Notes under the pieces: generated by a model
Databases searched by the model: none
What the model was told of the DNA's origin: nothing
The model's input: the letters and a program-made list of their open reading frames with translations, nothing else
Origin: Kaistella flava (ex Peng et al. 2021)
Lineage (GTDB): Bacteria > Bacteroidota > Bacteroidia > Flavobacteriales > Weeksellaceae
Direction: 5' to 3'
Assembly (NCBI RefSeq): GCF_015191005.1
Contig: NZ_CP040442.1
Location: forward strand, 2,666,001 to 2,730,000
Length of the DNA stretch: 64,000 nt
Part shown: positions 27,023-34,861 of the stretch, piece after piece
Numbering within the stretch: the first letter of the stretch is position 1
How the letters are laid out: the number at the start of each line of letters is the position of its first letter
Position numbers and translations under genes: made by a program

Positions 27023-27340
27023 TTAAATCGGCACAAAAACAACGGCAGCTACAGCAGCCAAACCGATAATTACCGAGGAGAATACATCTGGTTTCTTAAC
27101 TTCACGAACGTCACTTTTATTAATAACAACGTCTTCACCTGATTTCAATTTCCCGTAAATATTTTCGTCATCTAATTTTAAAACTTCCAATTTTACAACC
27201 TTTGCATCATTGGTTTGAATCGTGTATTTATGATACAATTCCAGAGAATTACTTTTCATTGGTTTTTGCGTACTTACTACGCGTGTTTGACAAGAGGTCA
27301 ACATTATAAGAGCTAAGACTAGGACAAATATGTTTTTCAT
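27023..27340 (-). CDS. Small predicted lipoprotein
   Basis: 105 residues. Signal peptide with lipobox LTSC (Cys 17). The middle (KYTIQTNDAKVVKLEVLKLDDENIYGKLKSGEDVVINKSDVREVKK) looks like a small beta domain. A C-terminal hydrophobic segment of about 18 residues (SVIIGLAAVAAVVFVPI) could be a membrane anchor or a hydrophobic tail. Not recognised; it resembles small Bacteroidota lipoproteins with a bacteriocin-like hydrophobic tail. Confidence 0.65.
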   Translation of the reverse strand: MKNIFVLVLALIMLTSCQTRVVSTQKPMKSNSLELYHKYTIQTNDAKVVKLEVLKLDDENIYGKLKSGEDVVINKSDVREVKKPDVFSSVIIGLAAVAAVVFVPI

Positions 27341-27404
27341 TCTACTTTTTAAATTTGTGCAAATTTAATAAAATTAATGTTCATGGGCCTGATTTTAACT
27401 AATT

Positions 27405-28619
27405 TTAAAATTGAACGGCATTTAAATCTTGGGCAATCAACCAAGCCTCACTCCAGCAAGCCTGAAAATTAAATCCGCCCGTAACTGCGTCAATATTTAA
27501 AACTTCTCCGGCAATATAGAATTGAGGAAGGATTTTAGATTTCATTGTTTTAAAATCGATTTCTTTCAAATCAATTCCGCCGGCGGTTACGAATTCATCT
27601 TTGTAGGTGGACTTTCCATTGACCTTCATTTTGTTCTCACAAAGATGTTGAACAATTTTCTGTAGTTCTTGTCCCGAAACATTAGAGATGTTTTTATCTA
27701 GATCTACTTTTGACAACCAAATAATTCGATGCCAAAAGCGGGTCGTAATATCAAAGATTTTCGAACTTCCAATCGTCTTCTTAGGATGATCTTGTCGGAA
27801 AGTTTTAAAAGTCTCTTCAGCGATTTCTAAATCGATTCCTAAAAAATTAACGATGATTTCAAACTGATATTTTAAATCCGCAAGTTCTCTAGCTTTCCAG
27901 GCAGAAAGTTTTAAAATGGCTGGGCCGGAAAGTCCCCAATGCGTAATCAACATCGGGCCAGATTCATCCATTTTTAATTGTGGAATAGAAACTTCCGCGT
28001 AAGGAAAACTCGTTCCCATCAAATCTTTTAAAGTATCATTTTTAATATTAAAAGTAAAAAGAGACGGAACAGGTTCTACGATTTTATGTCCCAAACTTTG
28101 AATCATCTTCAAAGACTTCGGCGAACTTCCTGTGGTGTATATAACATAATCAGCTACATAAGTATTCGTGCTGGTTGTAATTAAATATTGATTCTCTTTT
28201 AGTGCAATTTCTAAGACAACTGATTTTGTATGTATTTGAAAATGCTTATTGGACACTTCTTCCTGTAAAGTATTAATGATCGTTTGCGAAGAATTACTTT
28301 CTGGAAAGATCCGGTTATCGTTTTCAATCTTCAACGAAACATTTCGTTGTTCAAACCATTCCATCGTGTCGCCAGGTTGAAACTTGTGAAAGACACTTAA
28401 TAACTCTTTATTCCCTCTTGGGTAAAACTGGACCAGTTCTTTCGGATCAAAACAAGCATGGGCAACATTGCATCTTCCGCCACCGGAGATCTTCACCTTT
28501 TGCAGGACATCAGAATTCTGCTCCAGAATGATTACTTCAAACTTGGTTTCGTCGAGATTTGCTGCACAGAAGAATCCGGCTGCGCCTCCACCGATTATGA
28601 CTATTTTTTTCTTTTTCAA
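27405..28619 (-). CDS. HI0933/BaiN-type NAD(P)/FAD-dependent oxidoreductase
   Basis: 404 residues from a TTG at 28619, which places KKKKIVIIGGGAAGFF, the dinucleotide-binding motif, at the N-terminus as in homologues. An upstream ATG at 28679 adds 20 residues that lie in intergenic repeat DNA. Other motifs are SGGGRCNVAHA, LFTFNIK and GEVLNIDAVTGGFNFQACWSEAW, the signature end of this family. Proposed roles include flavin-linked reduction and rRNA dihydrouridine formation (RdsA-like); I cannot assign one here. Confidence 0.85.
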   Translation of the reverse strand: MKKKKIVIIGGGAAGFFCAANLDETKFEVIILEQNSDVLQKVKISGGGRCNVAHACFDPKELVQFYPRGNKELLSVFHKFQPGDTMEWFEQRNVSLKIENDNRIFPESNSSQTIINTLQEEVSNKHFQIHTKSVVLEIALKENQYLITTSTNTYVADYVIYTTGSSPKSLKMIQSLGHKIVEPVPSLFTFNIKNDTLKDLMGTSFPYAEVSIPQLKMDESGPMLITHWGLSGPAILKLSAWKARELADLKYQFEIIVNFLGIDLEIAEETFKTFRQDHPKKTIGSSKIFDITTRFWHRIIWLSKVDLDKNISNVSGQELQKIVQHLCENKMKVNGKSTYKDEFVTAGGIDLKEIDFKTMKSKILPQFYIAGEVLNIDAVTGGFNFQACWSEAWLIAQDLNAVQF

Positions 28620-28648
28620 TATACTATTTTTATCATCTTTTCTTAGGG

Positions 28649-28753
28649 ACAAGACAAAGGTTTTACACAAAGAGCGCAAATTTAGTAATTCAAACTTTTT
28701 GGGAGTTTTGAATTCATTTATAGCTCAAAACTTTTGTGCCTTTTTGTGGTTGA
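28649..28753. repeat. CGCAAAG/CTTTTGTG intergenic repeat, copy A
   Basis: Left part ACAAAGGTTTTACACAAAG with AGCGCAAA; right part AAAACTTTTGTGCCTTTTTG then TGGTT. The two ends are imperfect inverted repeats. It lies upstream of the flavoprotein gene. Related copies are at 31777, 46858, 48364 and 56275. Confidence 0.6.
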
Positions 28754-28840
28754 TGAATTGCAAAAATACTATTTTTCTAAGCCATGATTAATGCTTAATT
28801 TTGCAAATTAAATAAAATGCTTCTATCGAAGCGAAATATG

Positions 28841-28925
28841 CGCCCCGACTTGAACGGAAATCCTTTTTTTTGCATTGGCCAAAGCGTAGGCAAAAAAGAT
28901 TGGGAGTGGAAGGCGGATCAAGGCG
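28841..28925 (+). repeat. Structured intergenic element, copy 1
   Basis: It starts CGCCCCGACTTGA and ends TCAAGGCG, which pair around a bulge; inside are a T8 tract and GCAAAAAAGAT, which can form an inner stem. It shares the 10-mers CCCGACTTGA and GGAAGGCGGA exactly with the inverted copy at 57282-57400. It lies just upstream of the thioesterase ATG (28949), so it may be in its 5' leader. Confidence 0.6.
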
Positions 28926-28948
28926 TCCAAATAAAAAAAATAGTAAAA

Positions 28949-29488
28949 ATGTCTGATTATCATTACAAATTTGAAGTTCGCTGGAGCGATATTGATGCGA
29001 ACCGCCACTTGGCCAATTCTTCATACGTTATGTATTGCGCGCAAACCAGAATGGCTTTTATGAACACGCATAAAATGGGTTTGAAAGAGTTAAGTTATTG
29101 GGGAATTGGACCGGTAATTTTACATGAGCGGTATTCTTTTTTTAAGGAAATCTATGCTGACCAAACGGTTTTTGTTTCGCTGGAAATTGCAGGAATGTCG
29201 GAAGATGCAAGCATCTATCAGTTCGTTCACAAATTTTATTTACCTGACGGAACTCATTGCGCAACCGCTGAAGCGACCGGAGTTTGGATTGATACGATGT
29301 TAAGAAAATCAACGACTCCACCGGATGATGTTTTGGAAGTGATGAATGAATTCAAGGGGGAACACGTGAAAACTTTAACAAAACAAGACTTGAAAGATTT
29401 GCCTTTCAAACCGGAAAATGTGGAAGCATTTCACAAGAAGAACACCTTCAGCTGGAAAAAAGAAAAAGATCAACCGTCGGGAGAATAA
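28949..29488 (+). CDS. Acyl-CoA thioesterase, hotdog fold (YbgC/4HBT type)
   Basis: 179 residues from ATG 28949. A longer frame back to 28817 would translate a repeat element and is rejected. It has the 4HBT signature EVRWSDIDANRHLANSSYVMY, with the active-site Asp of the DxNxH type, and an alternating strand/helix pattern to CATAEATGVWID. It hydrolyses acyl-CoA or another thioester of unknown chain. The C-terminal 30 residues are charged. thiL follows by 45 nt. Confidence 0.85.
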   Translation: MSDYHYKFEVRWSDIDANRHLANSSYVMYCAQTRMAFMNTHKMGLKELSYWGIGPVILHERYSFFKEIYADQTVFVSLEIAGMSEDASIYQFVHKFYLPDGTHCATAEATGVWIDTMLRKSTTPPDDVLEVMNEFKGEHVKTLTKQDLKDLPFKPENVEAFHKKNTFSWKKEKDQPSGE

Positions 29489-29533
29489 TTGTTAAAATTC
29501 CTACAAAAACCTCATCAAATTTAAAATAATAAA

Positions 29534-30592
29534 ATGCTAGAAGATAAAAACCCAGAATTAACTCCAATTTCCGCTTATGGTGAATTTGGATTAATTAAAC
29601 ACCTCACCGAAAACTTTAGTTTTGATAATTCTTCTACAGAAGTTTCTGTCGGTGACGATTGCGCAGTCATTAATCCTGAAGGTCAAAAAGTAGTTGTTAC
29701 GACTGATGTTTTGGCGGAAGGAGTCCATTTCAACTTAGGATATGTTCCATTGAAACACTTAGGATATAAAGCGGTTGTAGTCAACCTTAGTGATGTTGCT
29801 GCCATGAATGCTACGCCAACTCAAATCTTAGTTTCACTTGCCGTATCAAGCCGTTTCCCGGTAGAAGCTTTAGAGGAGATTTACGCAGGAATTTATATGG
29901 CATGTAAACATTACAAAGTTGATTTAGTTGGTGGCGACACGACAAGTTCTACGTCTGGTTTAGTAATTACGATTACAGCGATTGGCCTTGAAAATTCTGA
30001 AAATTTAATCAAAAGAAATGGTGCAAAACCAAATGACCTATTAGTAGTAACGGGTGATTTAGGTGGCGCTTATATGGGCTTGCAAATTTTGGAGAGAGAA
30101 CATTCTGTTTATCTTGCTAATCCTAATATGCAACCTGAAATGGAAGGCTACGATTATATTCTGGAAAGACAATTGAAACCGGAAGCAAGAACTGACATTA
30201 AGAAAACTTTGAAAGAATTGGATATTCATCCAACATCTATGATTGATGTTTCTGATGGATTATCTTCTGAAACATTGCATTTATCGGATCAAAGTAAAGT
30301 TGGTTTTAGAATCTACGAAGAAAAAATTCCGATGGATTCTTTAACGATTTCTACGGCAGAAGAATTGAACTTGAATCCTGTAATGTGCGCACTGAACGGC
30401 GGCGAAGATTATGAATTGTTGTTTACAATCGCACCCGCTGATTTCGAGAAAATTAAAAATCATCCGGATTTTACCATTATCGGTCACGCCGTTGATTTGG
30501 ATCAAGGAAATTATTTAGTGGCAAGAGGAAGCAGTGAATTGATTCCTCTGAATGCACAAGGCTGGGATGCTTTCCTGAATAAAGGAAAGTAG
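29534..30592 (+). CDS. thiL: Thiamine-monophosphate kinase
   Basis: 352 residues. AIR-synthase-like fold: GEFGLIKHL, SVGDDCAVI (metal-binding Asp), TDVLAEGVHF, KAVVVNLSDVAAMNA, LVGGDTTSS, and the substrate loop TSMIDVSDGLSSE followed by NGGEDYELLF. It phosphorylates TMP to thiamine diphosphate, the cofactor used by MenD in this same window. A weak terminator lies 120 nt downstream. Confidence 0.95.
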   Translation: MLEDKNPELTPISAYGEFGLIKHLTENFSFDNSSTEVSVGDDCAVINPEGQKVVVTTDVLAEGVHFNLGYVPLKHLGYKAVVVNLSDVAAMNATPTQILVSLAVSSRFPVEALEEIYAGIYMACKHYKVDLVGGDTTSSTSGLVITITAIGLENSENLIKRNGAKPNDLLVVTGDLGGAYMGLQILEREHSVYLANPNMQPEMEGYDYILERQLKPEARTDIKKTLKELDIHPTSMIDVSDGLSSETLHLSDQSKVGFRIYEEKIPMDSLTISTAEELNLNPVMCALNGGEDYELLFTIAPADFEKIKNHPDFTIIGHAVDLDQGNYLVARGSSELIPLNAQGWDAFLNKGK

Positions 30593-30712
30593 CGCATTGA
30601 TTGACAAAACTTAAAGAGAAAAATTAGACGTTTTACGGTTAAGTTTCTGGTTAAGAAATTAAGAAAATTAAGATTTCCTTCGGAAATTTTATTACGCAAA
30701 ATTCGAAGTATT

Positions 30713-30744
30713 AAAAGCCTATTTGTTTAAACATTTAGGCTTTT
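30713..30744 (+). terminator. Terminator after thiL
   Basis: AAAAGCCTATTTGTTT pairs with AAACATTTAGGCTTTT with two mismatches. A smaller stem, ATTTCC-ttc-GGAAAT, precedes it at about 30673-30687. Confidence 0.6.
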
Positions 30745-30791
30745 ATCATGTTTTATTTTTAATCATAAATAATTTCTAATAATAGACCACA

Positions 30792-30823
30792 AAAAAGTCT
30801 CAATCTAAAGATTGAGACTTTTT
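30792..30823. terminator. Terminator after rpmA
   Basis: Perfect 14-bp stem AAAAAGTCTCAATC / GATTGAGACTTTTT around TAAA. It lies 24 nt past the rpmA stop on the minus strand and also faces thiL. Confidence 0.85.
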
Positions 30824-30847
30824 ATATTGATCAAAACGCTTTTTAAA

Positions 30848-31117
30848 TTATGCGTTTGTTTCAGTGCTTGGTTCAATAGATACGAATGATCTGTTGTTTT
30901 GTTTCTTTCTGAAAACTACTTTACCAGCGATCAAAGCGTGCAATGTGTGGTCTTTACCCATCCCCACGTTTTCACCTGGGTGGTGTGTTGTACCTCTTTG
31001 TCTCACGATGATGTTACCAGCGATAGCTTCTTGTCCTCCGAAAATCTTAACTCCCAATCTTTTGGAATGCGATTCTCTACCATTTTTGGAACTACCAACT
31101 CCTTTCTTATGTGCCAT
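30848..31117 (-). CDS. rpmA: 50S ribosomal protein L27
   Basis: 89 residues. [20 protein letters not shown] and [23 protein letters not shown] are canonical for bL27, whose N-terminal tail reaches the peptidyl-transferase centre. No N-terminal cleavage extension of the Firmicutes type is present. It is 26 nt downstream of rplU, the universal pairing. Confidence 0.98.
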   Translation of the reverse strand: MAHKKGVGSSKNGRESHSKRLGVKIFGGQEAIAGNIIVRQRGTTHHPGENVGMGKDHTLHALIAGKVVFRKKQNNRSFVSIEPSTETNA

Positions 31118-31143
31118 TGTATTTTAAGGTTTTTTGGTTAAAA

Positions 31144-31572
31144 TTATTCAGCGGTTTCGCTGTCTGATTTTTTGGTTGTTTTTTTAGCAACTGGAGCTTC
31201 TTCCGAAACTGCTGCTTCTTTTTTAGCTTTCGGTGCAGCTTTTTTCTCTTCTTTCTTACTATCGAAACCAGTGATTCCAGTAATTTGAATTTGAGTTAAA
31301 GACTGTCTGTGACCGTTTTTCTTTTCGTATCCTTTTCTTCTTTTCTTTTTGAAGATGATTACTTTATCAGCTTTTAAGTGGTCTAAGATTACAGCATCAA
31401 CAGTGATACCGCTTACAGCTGGGGCGCCGATTGTTGTAGAACCGTTTACAGTTAAAAGAACTTTATCGAAAGAAACTTTTCCTCCTTTATCGCCTTTCAA
31501 ACGGTTTACAAACAACTTTTGGTCTTGCTCAACTTTATATTGAAGCCCTGCTATTTCTACAATTGCAAACAT
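31144..31572 (-). CDS. rplU: 50S ribosomal protein L21
   Basis: 142 residues: a normal bL21 core (FAIVEIAGLQYKVEQDQKLFVNRL ... KKKRRKGYEKKNGHRQSLTQIQI, to about 102) plus a C-terminal tail of about 40 residues rich in Lys, Ala and Glu (KEEKKAAPKAKKEAAV...). Such tails are usual in flavobacterial L21 and are likely disordered. It heads the rplU-rpmA operon. Confidence 0.97.
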   Translation of the reverse strand: MFAIVEIAGLQYKVEQDQKLFVNRLKGDKGGKVSFDKVLLTVNGSTTIGAPAVSGITVDAVILDHLKADKVIIFKKKRRKGYEKKNGHRQSLTQIQITGITGFDSKKEEKKAAPKAKKEAAVSEEAPVAKKTTKKSDSETAE

Positions 31573-31604
31573 TGTTTATAATTTTTGTTAGTTAATTCGA
31601 GGTG

Positions 31605-31637
31605 CAAAAGTAAGAAATAATTTTGAGTTATCCACAA
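31605..31637 (-). promoter_or_regulatory. Promoter for rplU-rpmA
   Basis: On the minus strand TTG (31637-31635) and TACTTTTG (31612-31605) are 22 nt apart, with the rplU ATG 32 nt further on. Confidence 0.6.
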
Positions 31638-31776
31638 TACACGTTTAAATTTCCGAAAATCTTTTGAACCAATTACTTATGAATTTAAAATCAGTTCTAA
31701 TTTAACCGAATATTTTCAAAATTATTCCGCTTTTTTTACCGCAAAAATTTCGAAAAGCTTTATTCAAAATGGTCAT

Positions 31777-31878
31777 CAAAAGGTTGCAAAAGGTTTATAG
31801 AATAACGCTTCTGCACTTTGCAACCTTTTGAATTACTTCTGTTTTGCATTTAACTTTTGATTCTTTTGCGGTTTAAAA
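31777..31878. repeat. CGCAAAG/CTTTTGTG repeat, copy B, with inverted repeat
   Basis: In the 392-nt gap between rplU and the acyltransferase. CAAAAGGTTGCAAA (31777-31790) and its exact complement TTTGCAACCTTTTG (31817-31830) make a 14-bp stem with a 26-nt loop. The right-hand repeat end, TTAACTTTTGATTCTTTTGC with GGTTTAAAA, follows. No ORF, RNA gene or other motif is seen in the rest of the gap except TACTTTTG (31942-31949) upstream of the acyltransferase. Confidence 0.6.
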
Positions 31879-31964
31879 AATAGAATTTGCATTTGAGACC
31901 GTTACTCATTTTTAAATTTACGTTCACATTCAATTTTTCTTTACTTTTGATTTTCAAATAAATT

Positions 31965-33056
31965 ATGAAAAGAGATCTCTACATTGACTTTGCAAAAGGT
32001 TTCGCGACACTTGCTATTATCTTTATCCACACCGTTTTTTGGTCCGGACAATTTTATGTCCCAACCGAACTTCGGGTTCTGTCCTTATTAATAGATGTTC
32101 CTTTGTTTTTTGCTTTAAGTGGACTTACTTCTGGCGCAAATATCGAAAAGACGCTTTATAGATTATTGAAACTGCAGATCACTTATATGATTTTCGTGAC
32201 CTTTCTTTTCTTCCTCGATTATTTATTTAAAGTATTTGGCTTAACTATTTTTGGTCTCGATTGGATGAAAGATTTCTATTCCACTTTCGGCACTAAATAC
32301 GTTCCGCAAAGTATTACTGATATTCCACAATGGCAAAATCTTGGTAATTGGTATCTTCATCAATATACGAATGCAGATACTTTTCCTGTCGTAATGGGGA
32401 GTTTTTGGTATTTAAAAGTCTATTTTATTCTAACCGTTTTTGGAGTTTTAATTCTAAGGTTTTTCCCGAAACATATCAATTGGTTTATCGGACTTTGTTT
32501 AGGTTTAACCTTACTATTTAATGTTTTTCCACAGTATTATCCAACAGGCCAAGTTGGTTACGTCGCTTTGTATTTGGGAATATTCCTAATCGCTCATCAA
32601 TTAAAAGGTAAAAAAATAAAGACAAAATGGGTTCCTGCTTTATATGGAATTTTAATGCTGATTCTTATTTTCCTTTTCTGGAATTCTGGCAAAGAATTAT
32701 TTTTAAAAATGAATAAAGCGAAGTTTCCACCGAAATTACTTTATGTTTTTTGGGCAAGTTTCTCACTGCTCACTTTATTTGTTTTATATAATCGACTAAA
32801 AATCGAAAAGAATAATTTGCTAACTTATATTGGCCAAAATGCGATTTTCTTTTATTTTGCGCAGGGTATGAGTTCCTCTCTCATTTATTTTATTGTTGTT
32901 CCACTCAAAGAATATTTGCCGTGGGGGATTTTGGTTGTTTTAATTTTTGGTATTAATATTTTCTTGGCTATTATTATTTCTGAAGGATTGAAAAAAGTTG
33001 ATGCTTTTGGCTGGCGAATTATGGAATTTTTACGTAAAAAAACGGCTTCAGTATAA
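31965..33056 (+). CDS. Acyltransferase family 3 membrane protein
   Basis: 363 residues, about ten membrane segments. The N-terminal signature is DLYIDFAKGFATLAIIFIHT; the histidine in the first helix is the catalytic residue of the family. FFALSGLTSG follows in the second segment. These enzymes O-acetylate or O-acylate cell-surface sugars. No glycosyltransferase or polysaccharide genes are adjacent, so the acceptor is unknown. It is monocistronic, with TACTTTTG 15 nt before the ATG. Confidence 0.88.
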   Translation: MKRDLYIDFAKGFATLAIIFIHTVFWSGQFYVPTELRVLSLLIDVPLFFALSGLTSGANIEKTLYRLLKLQITYMIFVTFLFFLDYLFKVFGLTIFGLDWMKDFYSTFGTKYVPQSITDIPQWQNLGNWYLHQYTNADTFPVVMGSFWYLKVYFILTVFGVLILRFFPKHINWFIGLCLGLTLLFNVFPQYYPTGQVGYVALYLGIFLIAHQLKGKKIKTKWVPALYGILMLILIFLFWNSGKELFLKMNKAKFPPKLLYVFWASFSLLTLFVLYNRLKIEKNNLLTYIGQNAIFFYFAQGMSSSLIYFIVVPLKEYLPWGILVVLIFGINIFLAIIISEGLKKVDAFGWRIMEFLRKKTASV

Positions 33057-33091
33057 AACCGAAGCAGTTCATTTATTCCTTAGTATAAGAA

Positions 33092-33337
33092 CTAGTCTCT
33101 TTTTCCATTACCTCTCGCAATAATTGCGATAAGTACGATGACAAATAATCCACCAATTACCCAATAAAGGGGATTCGAATACCATTGCTCCGTAGTAGTC
33201 GTTTTAGTAGTTGTAACATTAACATTCAAATCTGGATTTTTCGTTGCTTCTTGAGCCAAAGCCAATGTGCTAAAGAAAAAAGTAAGCATAAAAATTCCAA
33301 ATTTTTCCAGCCCGTTTTTTAAAGATAAAGTGTTCAT
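33092..33337 (-). CDS. Small exported membrane protein, unknown
   Basis: 81 residues. A signal peptide (about 1-28, ending ALAQ) precedes a Thr/Lys/Asn-rich linker (NVNVTTTKTTTTEQW). One C-terminal membrane helix (PLYWVIGGLFVIVLIAIIARG) is followed by a basic tail GNGKRD. This single-span periplasmic-linker design is common in flavobacteria and has no known function. Confidence 0.65.
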   Translation of the reverse strand: MNTLSLKNGLEKFGIFMLTFFFSTLALAQEATKNPDLNVNVTTTKTTTTEQWYSNPLYWVIGGLFVIVLIAIIARGNGKRD

Positions 33338-33496
33338 AATAGTTTATTTTTTAATGTTAATTATTGATTATTCAACATTTATGCCACATATTAGCCTTTA
33401 CATTCGCAATTGCTATAATTAAATACCATTTTAGCAAATGTCTAAAGTCTGGGACCATGCTTTTAATTTCATTAAATTTACGCCAAAATTAAGACG

Positions 33497-34075
33497 ATGT
33501 TTAAATTAAGACTTTTGACCGATCCGCGTTGGGCGAATATTGCTGAAGGTAATTTAGAAGAAATCCTGACGGATCACGCTTGGTGCGAACAAAAAGCCAC
33601 GACCAATGCGATTACGATTATAACCATGTGTCCGGAATACCCGGAAATCGTTACGGAGCTTTTGAAAATCGCACAGGAAGAATTAGAACATTTCCAGCAA
33701 GTACACGAAATCATAAAAAAGCGCGGCTATACTTTCGGTAGAGAAAGGAAGGATGATTATGTTGGTCAGTTATTTAAATTCATTGTTCAGGGAACACGCA
33801 AGGAATACATTATCGACAGAATGCTTTTTGCGGCGATGATAGAAGCAAGAAGTTGTGAAAGATTCAGAGTTCTAACCGAGAATATCAAAGATGAAGAATT
33901 GAAAACCTTCTATAAAGATCTGATGATTTCTGAAGCGGGACATTACACGACTTTTATTGGGTTCGCACGACAATTAGGAGATGTTGAAAAAGTAAATGCA
34001 CGTTGGGAAGAATGGTTGGATTATGAAGCCGAGATCATAAAATCCTACGGAAAAAAAGAAACCATTCACGGTTAA
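33497..34075 (+). CDS. miaE: tRNA-(ms2io6A37)-hydroxylase (MiaE family)
   Basis: 192 residues. Ferritin-like di-iron fold with ligands in EELEHF..H and EARSCERF, then SEAGHYTTFI. The start LTDPRWANIAEGNLEEILTDHAWCEQKA is typical. It hydroxylates the prenylated adenosine 37 of tRNAs reading codons that begin with U. It needs upstream MiaA and MiaB, neither of which is in the window. Single gene; no clear promoter spacing seen. Confidence 0.9.
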   Translation: MFKLRLLTDPRWANIAEGNLEEILTDHAWCEQKATTNAITIITMCPEYPEIVTELLKIAQEELEHFQQVHEIIKKRGYTFGRERKDDYVGQLFKFIVQGTRKEYIIDRMLFAAMIEARSCERFRVLTENIKDEELKTFYKDLMISEAGHYTTFIGFARQLGDVEKVNARWEEWLDYEAEIIKSYGKKETIHG

Positions 34076-34145
34076 TATTTTTTTTAAAACTCATCTAAAA
34101 TTTACTTATTTTTACGGTTGAACTTTTAATGATTACCAGTCGTAG

Positions 34146-34769
34146 ATGATAACTAAACACCAATTTGAGAAATTACTTAACACCTTTGCAAAATCGTTTT
34201 TCCAAGGTTTGTTAATTATAGGACCTTTTGCCTTAACAATTTGGATTATTTGGTATATCGTTTCGAGTATTGATAATATCATTCCGTCTTTATCCGACCA
34301 CTTTTATCCTGGAATGACCTTCGTTATTGTTATTTGCTCCACAACTTTAATCGGTTATCTTGGAAGTAAATTCATTATCGGAAGAGTAATCGTCGACAGT
34401 TTCGATTATCTGCTGGAACATACTCCGGGAATTAAATTCATCTACACTTCTTTGAAAGACGTAATGACTTCTTTTGTTGGAGATAAGAAAAAATTCAACC
34501 AACCGGTTCTTATTAAAACTACAGAAAATCCCGCTATTTGGCGCATCGGATTTTTAACGCAAAGTGACCTTTCGTCTGTTGGTTTTCCCGAACACGTTTC
34601 GGTTTATCTTCCACATTCATATGCTGTTTCGGGTTGGGTCGTATTTGTTTTAGCAACTAATATTACCATTTTAGAAAATGTAACTGCTGCACAAGCAATG
34701 AAATTTGCTGTGAGTGGTGGCGTTGCCGGATTCCACTCCGATGACAATGTCTTCAAAGCGCCGGAATGA
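34146..34769 (+). CDS. DUF502 family membrane protein
   Basis: 207 residues. Two membrane helices (about 18-41 and 55-73) followed by the conserved HTPGIKFIYTSLKDVMTSFVG, then PEHVSVYLPHSYAVSGW, as expected for DUF502. The C-terminal domain is likely cytoplasmic. Function unknown; it has been linked by homology to plant COV proteins in trafficking. Confidence 0.88.
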   Translation: MITKHQFEKLLNTFAKSFFQGLLIIGPFALTIWIIWYIVSSIDNIIPSLSDHFYPGMTFVIVICSTTLIGYLGSKFIIGRVIVDSFDYLLEHTPGIKFIYTSLKDVMTSFVGDKKKFNQPVLIKTTENPAIWRIGFLTQSDLSSVGFPEHVSVYLPHSYAVSGWVVFVLATNITILENVTAAQAMKFAVSGGVAGFHSDDNVFKAPE

Positions 34770-34770
34770 T

Positions 34771-34857
34771 TAGTAATCAGTAATGAGCAGTAAGTAATTT
34801 TTATACTTATCGCTCGCAGTTTTTTATTACTTATTACCAATTAATTATTCCTCATCC
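34771..34857. repeat. Low-complexity AGTAAT / ATTACT inverted spacer
   Basis: AGTAATCAGTAATGAGCAGT on the left and TTATTACTTATTACCAATTA on the right are loosely inverted repeats around a GC-containing centre. Similar AGTAAT runs occur in other flavobacterial spacers. It lies between the DUF502 gene and tnaA. Confidence 0.4.
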
Positions 34858-34861
34858 TTAT

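Noticed and set aside
28817..28948. N-terminal extension of the thioesterase
   Set aside because: It translates a non-coding repeat element shared with 57282-57400; the family core starts at 28949.
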